From an uncultured Paracoccaceae bacterium (lineage in GTDB: Bacteria; Pseudomonadota; Alphaproteobacteria; Rhodobacterales; Rhodobacteraceae): a stretch of DNA of 64,000 nucleotides. The translations under genes were made by a program, and so were the position numbers. Location: the NCBI GenBank assembly GCA_947498415.1, contig CANMKB010000002.1, positions 434,001 to 498,000 on the forward strand. Reading direction: 5' to 3'. The stretch's first letter is position 1. Every line of letters starts with the position of its first letter. This document shows, in pieces, positions 58,820-64,000 of this stretch. The notes below the pieces were generated by a model. That model had not been told where the DNA came from and ran no database searches. It saw nothing but the letters and a program-made list of their open reading frames with translations.

Positions 58820-60598
58820 TCAGAGCGGCCAAATAAATGGAATCACAGCGCTGGCGAGCAAACCGATGCTTAGGTTCAACGGAATACCCACCCGCATAAA
58901 GTCAGAGAAACGATAGCCCCCAGGGCCATAGACCAACATGTTAGTCTGATAGCCAATCGGGGTCGCAAAGCTGGCCGATGCGGCCACCATCACAGCCACC
59001 ACCAAGGGGCGCGCATCAATGCCCATGGCATCGGCCAGCCCCACCGCAATCGGCGTGACGACAACCGCAACCGCATTGTTGGACACCATCTCTGTCAACA
59101 CAGACGTCAAAAGGTAGATCGCCCAAACCACAAGGAACGGTGGCAACATACCTAAGTACGGTGCAACGGCCTCGACAATAAGCGACACCGCACCAGAGTT
59201 TTCCAGCGCGACACCAATTGCCAACATCGAAAAAATCAGCGCCAAGAGCCGCCCATCCACAGAGGAAAACGCCTCGTCTGCATCAATACAGCGGGTCACC
59301 AGAACGATGGCCACCGCGATAATTGACAGCAAGAAGATCGGCGCCACGCCCATCCCTGCCAAAGCCACGATGCCCACAAGCGCAAGCAAGGCAATGGGCG
59401 CGTGCTCACGGCGGTATTCACGTTCGGCTGGTTGGCTCACGGATACCATATCCATATCGCTGGCCAGCCGTTGGATATCGGCGGGCGCCCCTTCGAGCAA
59501 AAGCGTATCACCAACCCGAACGATCAAATCATCCAGCTGCATGCCGATGTTCTGGTTTTTGCGGTGAACAGCCAAGGTATACACACCATAACGACGACGC
59601 AGGCGCATCGTGCCAAGCCTGCGGCCCACCATGCGGCAACCGGGGGTGATCAGCACCTCAACGGTTTGGGTTTCAACGGCGGAAACCTGATCAACGCGCT
59701 TAAGGGATTTATTGCGCTGAAGGCTTAGCAGCTCTGTCATCTTAGTGCGCAAAACCACGCGGTCGCCCACCTGAAGCTCGACGCCCTGTAGTTCGCGGCG
59801 CAGGGATTCATCCCCACGGATCACATCAATCAATCGCACCCCTGCCCGTTTGAACAATTGCACCCCATTAACCTCGCGGCCAATCAAGTTGCTTTCAGGT
59901 GGGATCACCGCCTCGGTAAAGAATTTCATCTGCGAACGATTGCCCAGCAAGTTCGCCATGCTGTCGCGATCCGGCAAAAGCCGCGGCGCGATAAAACGCA
60001 AATATACCATGCCCCAAGCCACCAAAATGATGCCAAGCGGCGTGACTTCAAAAATGGAAAACCCTTCTAACCCCTGTGCACGGGCCACACCATCGACCAA
60101 TAGGTTTGTGGAGGTCCCAATCAGTGTAAGCGTGCCCCCAAGGATGGCTGCATAGCTGAGCGGGATCAAAAGCTTACTTGCCGACACTCCCAACGTTCCG
60201 CTGAGCTGGATGAACACCGGGATCATCACCACCACAACCGGTGTGTTGGATACAATCGCCGACGACACCACCACAAACCCAATTAACATCGCGATGGCGA
60301 TTTTCGGGCTGGTTTTCGCCTTGGCGTCTGCCATGCGCGTAAAGGCACTCAAGGCGCCGGTGCGCACCAACGCTCCCATCACAATGAACATTGCGGCAAT
60401 GGTCCAAGGCGCTGGATTTGACAGTACCTGAAGCGCACCTTCGTAGGGCAAAACCCCCATAATCAAAAGCGCGGCAACCCCTGCGATGGCCACCACTTCG
60501 GTTGGAAATGTCTCACGCAGAAATAATAAAAACATCACACCCACTGTGGTGAGCGTCAGAATAGCCTGCGTGGTTTGCGACAGTTCGAAAAGGTCCAT
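58820..60598 (-). CDS. SLC13-type permease with TrkA-C domains
   Basis: A 592-residue transporter similar in layout to the 52932 gene: hydrophobic N-terminal half with TLIGTSTNLLVDG, two TrkA-C domains (about 210-295 and 300-385), and a second hydrophobic half with VSNNAVAVVVTPIAVGLA and GPGGYRFSDFMRVGIPLN. The likely substrate is sulfate or a dicarboxylate. It lies upstream of the ATP-grasp gene on the opposite side of a 139 bp gap, in the same direction as the Anbu operon but with its own start. The ATG at 60598 is used. Confidence 0.9.
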   Translation of the reverse strand: MDLFELSQTTQAILTLTTVGVMFLLFLRETFPTEVVAIAGVAALLIMGVLPYEGALQVLSNPAPWTIAAMFIVMGALVRTGALSAFTRMADAKAKTSPKIAIAMLIGFVVVSSAIVSNTPVVVVMIPVFIQLSGTLGVSASKLLIPLSYAAILGGTLTLIGTSTNLLVDGVARAQGLEGFSIFEVTPLGIILVAWGMVYLRFIAPRLLPDRDSMANLLGNRSQMKFFTEAVIPPESNLIGREVNGVQLFKRAGVRLIDVIRGDESLRRELQGVELQVGDRVVLRTKMTELLSLQRNKSLKRVDQVSAVETQTVEVLITPGCRMVGRRLGTMRLRRRYGVYTLAVHRKNQNIGMQLDDLIVRVGDTLLLEGAPADIQRLASDMDMVSVSQPAEREYRREHAPIALLALVGIVALAGMGVAPIFLLSIIAVAIVLVTRCIDADEAFSSVDGRLLALIFSMLAIGVALENSGAVSLIVEAVAPYLGMLPPFLVVWAIYLLTSVLTEMVSNNAVAVVVTPIAVGLADAMGIDARPLVVAVMVAASASFATPIGYQTNMLVYGPGGYRFSDFMRVGIPLNLSIGLLASAVIPFIWPL

Positions 60599-60693
60599 GG
60601 GGCCTCTGTTTTCATTGGGTTGCGCGAGGGTCAGAATTACGCAAGCCGCCTGCGGGTGCAAGCGGCCTATGTGGTTTCAAAGGTTTAAGAGAG

Positions 60694-61509
60694 TTAAACT
60701 GGCCCTGATTGGCTCAGCCGTCCGCCCTGTCGTACCATTTCAATGCGGGTTGCGGCCCCGGTGCGGTCATCCGTTTCAACATACACTCCAGAAAGCGTCG
60801 CTTCGCCCAAAGCTGGGGTAAACCGGTTTTTCGGCATTCCAGTGATAAAGCGGCGCATCGGTTCGGCCTTTTCCATGCCAATCACTGAATTATAATCGCC
60901 GCACATGCCCGCATCGGTCTGGAAGGCAGTGCCCTTGGGCAAAATCTGCGTGTCAGCTGTAGGCACATGGGTGTGCGTACCAACCACCAAAGAGGCGCGA
61001 CCATCACAGAAATGACCCATGCCCATTTTCTCAGACGTCGCTTCGCAATGCATATCCACGACGATGGCCTGCACCAGCCCACCGCGCGGATGATTTTTCA
61101 AAATGCGGTCAACGGCGGAAAACGGATCAGAGTAAGGCTTCTTCATGAAAACCTGACCCAAGGCTTGGATCACCAAGATCTTTTTGCCCCGTGCATCAAA
61201 GATACGATAGCCACGGCCCGGAACTTCACCTTGAGCGTAGTTCAGCGGGCGGATGATGCGGTTGTCTTTTTCGATATGCTGGAACATATCGCGTTGATCA
61301 AAGGCGTGATCGCCCAACGTCACACAATCGGCGCCCGCATCAAACAAAACCTTGGCGTGATCTCCGCTTAGGCCCATGCCATTGGATGCGTTTTCACCAT
61401 TGATTACGATAAAGTCGAGCTTCCACTCTTTACGCAAACGCGGCAGGTGTTCTTTGACAGCAGCCCGCCCCGCGCGCCCCATCACATCTCCGAGGAATAA
61501 GATCTTCAT
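60694..61509 (-). CDS. YmdB-like metallophosphoesterase (TIGR00282)
   Basis: A 271-residue phosphodiesterase. ILFLGDVMGRAGRAAVKEHL holds the first metal ligands, VINGENASNGMGLS the asparagine and GDHAFDQRDM and HTHVPTADTQILP the others. Bacillus YmdB hydrolyses 2',3'-cyclic nucleotides and affects biofilm and motility switching. Length is normal. It lies 96 bp upstream of nothing on its strand except the SLC13 gene, which may be read through. Confidence 0.93.
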   Translation of the reverse strand: MKILFLGDVMGRAGRAAVKEHLPRLRKEWKLDFIVINGENASNGMGLSGDHAKVLFDAGADCVTLGDHAFDQRDMFQHIEKDNRIIRPLNYAQGEVPGRGYRIFDARGKKILVIQALGQVFMKKPYSDPFSAVDRILKNHPRGGLVQAIVVDMHCEATSEKMGMGHFCDGRASLVVGTHTHVPTADTQILPKGTAFQTDAGMCGDYNSVIGMEKAEPMRRFITGMPKNRFTPALGEATLSGVYVETDDRTGAATRIEMVRQGGRLSQSGPV

Positions 61510-61622
61510 AGGCGTTGGGGGTACTCACCTACGTGGATTGGGGCAAGAGGGAAGCAGGGCATAATTGCGATTTTACAGAGAAATCCACCCACATATCCCA
61601 AAACACAGGCGTTCGTTGGGCT

Positions 61623-62222
61623 TTAGGTCACAAGCATCCATATCGCCACCGCCGCCAAGACACCCCCAAACACAAGGTTTAAGCGGTGTGCCAAGGCCGG
61701 TGTGCGAAAGGCTTTTGCCAGCCCATCGCCCAGCACGGTCCACAGCACAAAGGCCACCAAGTTGTTCAGAGTAAAGACCAAAGTGATCCACACAACCGTC
61801 CCCGCCCCCTGCGCCCCGGATAGGAACTGCGTGAACATCAAGGAAATGATCAAATAAGCCTTAGGGTTTAACAGCAATAAAACCACCCCATCGACAAACG
61901 ATGCAGGCCTAGCAGTGTCTTCGCTTGTCAAAGCGCCGGCCCGGATCATTTTGAACGCCATCCACAAAACATACAAAGCTCCGGCAACTTGAAGCACATC
62001 AGACGCGCCAGGCGCTTTGGCCAAACTCGCCTGAGCCCCCCAACCAATGGCCGCTGTCACCACAAACGTTGCAAAATGATAACCAAGGTTAGCCGGCAGA
62101 GTCGCGCGAAAGCCGAACCTTGCGCCGTTGGCTGCAAAAAACAGATTGCCCGGCCCCGGGCTATAAGCGAGCGGAAACAGAAATAGGACAAGCGCGATCG
62201 TGGTTTGAAACATGTGGGGCAT
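61623..62222 (-). CDS. LysE family exporter
   Basis: A 199-residue exporter with about six helices. FLFPLAYSPGPGNLFFAANG is the LysE/RhtB signature and LLLLNPKAYLIISLMFTQF the second block. It differs from the two other LysE-family proteins in the window (5945 and 49469) and is not an obvious duplicate. The substrate is unknown. Confidence 0.9.
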   Translation of the reverse strand: MPHMFQTTIALVLFLFPLAYSPGPGNLFFAANGARFGFRATLPANLGYHFATFVVTAAIGWGAQASLAKAPGASDVLQVAGALYVLWMAFKMIRAGALTSEDTARPASFVDGVVLLLLNPKAYLIISLMFTQFLSGAQGAGTVVWITLVFTLNNLVAFVLWTVLGDGLAKAFRTPALAHRLNLVFGGVLAAVAIWMLVT

Positions 62223-62410
62223 CCGTAATCAGAAAGCCCAATTTTGCAGAATGCGCCGCAGAACACCGACCCGGATCATGCGTAAACTGTTGGCGCGAAT
62301 CTTATCGTATGTTGGCCAATTTGATTGCGCGGAGATCACAACACAGTCCTAACGGCTGCGTTGGCTCGCTTGCCAAAAGTGAAAGATAACTCCCTACACC
62401 CGAACAGGCC

Positions 62411-63376
62411 TTACTCTGCCGCCATCTTTGTGTTTTCCAGCTCTTCCATTTTTCCAAGCGTCACGCGCAGGCTTTTGCCAAGGTGCCAGGCAAGCACTGG
62501 CGGCACCGCGTTGCCGATCATGCGTTCGGTTTCACGCAGGCGGGCCTTGAACATGAAATTATCCGGGAAGGTCTGAAAGCGAGCGGCCTCTCGCATCGAG
62601 ATACGACGCGGTAATTTGTAATGGAACTGATTGTTCCCGTGGCATTCCGCCCGGATCGTATGAGAGGTTTTGTTTGGATCAAGCTTACGACCACCTTGAT
62701 CGCTGCTTTTGCGCGCCAAAGACCAGATGTGGCTGTAGTCAGCGTCTTGCTCGAGGTTTTCAAGATCTTTGATCGCCTTGGACGACGTAATCCAGGTGTC
62801 TTTGTTCAAGAATGGCACAGGCGGTTCAAAGGCAACCGCACCGTTTTTCACGCCCACGATAAACACCCTCTCGCGGCGCTGTGGCACCCCATAATCCGCA
62901 GCGTGATACAGCTGATAGGTCACCGTGTACCCAAGTGCAGAGAAATCTTTCAGCACCTGCGCCAGAGACTCTTCGTTATATTTATAGAGCAATCCACGCA
63001 CGTTTTCGGCGACAAACATTTTCGGCTGCAATTTTTCAACAGCATCGACCATGGCGCGATACAGGCCACTGCGTGCCCCGGCCACACCGGCGCGTTTGCC
63101 ATTGATGGAAATATCTTGGCATGGGAACCCACCAACCACCAAATCACAGGCATCCGGCAGGGAATCAAAATGATCCCACACACTGCCCTCTAAAATGTCG
63201 TGCTTGAGGTTGGCTCGATAAGTATCGCAGGCATACTTGTTGAGATCGTTCGCCCAGATGATTTGAAACGGCTGTTTGGCGAATGTTTTACCCAAAAACT
63301 CGAAGCCACCCAAGAGCCCAAGATCCATGCCGCCGCACCCGCTAAACATAGAGACGACCTTAATCTTTCGGCCCAT
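62411..63376 (-). CDS. DNA (cytosine-5) methyltransferase
   Basis: A 321-residue C5-cytosine methyltransferase. Motif I is SMFSGCGGMDLGL, motif IV GGFPCQDIS with the catalytic cysteine, motif VI MFVAENVRGLL, motif VIII DYGVPQRRERVFIVGV and motif X MIGNAVPPVLAWHLGK. The target-recognition region (about 195-270) includes DPNKTSHTIRAECHGNNQFH; the target sequence cannot be read from it. The ATG at 63376 is preferred because GGAGGAG lies just before it. The next gene upstream on the same strand may be its partner. Confidence 0.95.
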   Translation of the reverse strand: MGRKIKVVSMFSGCGGMDLGLLGGFEFLGKTFAKQPFQIIWANDLNKYACDTYRANLKHDILEGSVWDHFDSLPDACDLVVGGFPCQDISINGKRAGVAGARSGLYRAMVDAVEKLQPKMFVAENVRGLLYKYNEESLAQVLKDFSALGYTVTYQLYHAADYGVPQRRERVFIVGVKNGAVAFEPPVPFLNKDTWITSSKAIKDLENLEQDADYSHIWSLARKSSDQGGRKLDPNKTSHTIRAECHGNNQFHYKLPRRISMREAARFQTFPDNFMFKARLRETERMIGNAVPPVLAWHLGKSLRVTLGKMEELENTKMAAE

Positions 63377-63422
63377 CTGCTCCTCCGAACTCATCCAGTG
63401 TCACTTCTTATGAGCGACTTGG

Positions 63423-64000
63423 TTAAACTTTCCCTTGTTCCTCTAGGAACAGCTCTTCTGACGGGGTCCAATCCGCGGCAAAGTAATCCGCGTGTTTGAG
63501 CCATTCCAGAATGCGTTCCGAAGGTTTGGGCACCCTTCCCCAATACTCCAAAAAGAGCGCATCCTCAAGATATTGTGCCGCCTCTCGCATCTCTTCCTGT
63601 ATCCTGTGAGTAGCGTCGCGCACAAAGTTGCCCGTTGCTCCGTTTTCTCCGACGCTGCCCGCCGAAAAAAAATCACGGGTTTGATGGGCCAAGATGCCCC
63701 GGTAGGTCATGAAATACATGGCCACATCGACATAGGCGTCTTTCTTATGTTTTGATCTTGAGGGGCTGAAAACCTTTGGGATCAACAAGGTGGCCTCGGC
63801 CCGGATCGCTTTCTTTTCCTCAGCGCTCAGCTGAAGAATTGACCGCACCTCGAGCGGCAAAGAGTGCCCGCTGTCATCGATGTCTTTGTCTTCCAGCCAC
63901 CACAGCCGTTCGCCCGGTTTCAAACGCCCCCGCGCATAATCACGGATATAGGGCATCTTTTCGTGCATCGGGCGCTGGCGGAACTCGTCGTAAGAGGTGC
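63423..64000 (-). CDS. Unrecognised protein, N-terminus beyond the window
   Basis: A frame stopping at 63423 stays open to the right edge, so the ATG at 63968 need not be the start; codons before it read TSYDEFRQRPMHEKMPYIRD. The visible C-terminal 191 residues are soluble, with RGRLKPGERLWWLEDKDIDD, SPSRSKHKKDAYVDVAMYFM and helical acidic segments ending PSEELFLEEQGKV. I recognise no domain. It lies 46 bp before the cytosine methyltransferase on the same strand, so a restriction or repair partner is one possibility. Confidence 0.65.
   Translation of the reverse strand, partial: TSYDEFRQRPMHEKMPYIRDYARGRLKPGERLWWLEDKDIDDSGHSLPLEVRSILQLSAEEKKAIRAEATLLIPKVFSPSRSKHKKDAYVDVAMYFMTYRGILAHQTRDFFSAGSVGENGATGNFVRDATHRIQEEMREAAQYLEDALFLEYWGRVPKPSERILEWLKHADYFAADWTPSEELFLEEQGKV

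Overview
This is a 64 kb chromosomal segment of an alphaproteobacterium of the Rhodobacteraceae, most likely the marine Roseobacter group. The evidence is gene content and neighbourhood: a ccmI-ruvX-DUF1289 string, a short-form prolyl-tRNA synthetase, a PccR/ScfR-controlled propionyl-CoA carboxylase locus, glycine betaine genes, and many small lipoproteins and DUF proteins typical of that family. Almost all of it is ordinary core genome. I see no rRNA or tRNA gene, CRISPR array, transposase or prophage.

Layout. 1-5.8 kb: end of ccmI, ruvX, a DUF1289 protein, an RTX calcium-binding protein, a TauE/SafE permease with dusA, a flavin reductase and a stand-alone Hint-domain protein. 5.9-17.6 kb: a LysE-type exporter, RidA, clpX and clpP (clpP with a heat-shock-type promoter), a Tag-like DNA glycosylase, lolC-lolD, a DUF2937 protein, a MerR regulator with a divergent small membrane protein, proS, a NUDIX hydrolase and a PiT phosphate transporter whose ribosome binding site lies inside a hairpin. 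17.7-21.5 kb: a more accessory-looking stretch. It begins with an imperfect second copy of the proS leader and holds a TetR regulator, a small dimeric-barrel protein, two unrecognised proteins and a histone-deacetylase-like enzyme. 21.6-31.8 kb: DM13 and fasciclin proteins, an SDR, a PerM/AI-2E permease, an Hda-like DnaA regulator, ppk and ppx (polyphosphate), a phosphatase-fold enzyme and a TerB-DnaJ protein.

32-45.2 kb is a propionyl-CoA assimilation region: methylmalonyl-CoA mutase, pccA, pccB and the regulator pccR (ScfR family). TTTGCAAA-type sites precede both pccB and pccR. Several very small lipoproteins lie between pccA and pccB. 45.2-50.1 kb: a YdcH-type protein, betBA and betI around a near-perfect 28 bp palindrome, then an amino-acid exporter and its divergent LysR regulator.

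51-64 kb: a membrane protein with a ClpP-like domain, YebC, and then the most distinctive unit of the window. This is a complete four-gene operon of circularly permuted ATP-grasp, alpha-E protein, transglutaminase and the proteasome-like peptidase Anbu, flanked by two SLC13-type permeases. It is known from comparative genomics as a probable peptide-ligation and processing system, but its substrate is unknown. The window ends with a YmdB-like phosphodiesterase, a LysE exporter, and a cytosine-5 DNA methyltransferase next to an unrecognised gene that runs off the edge, possibly a restriction-modification locus.
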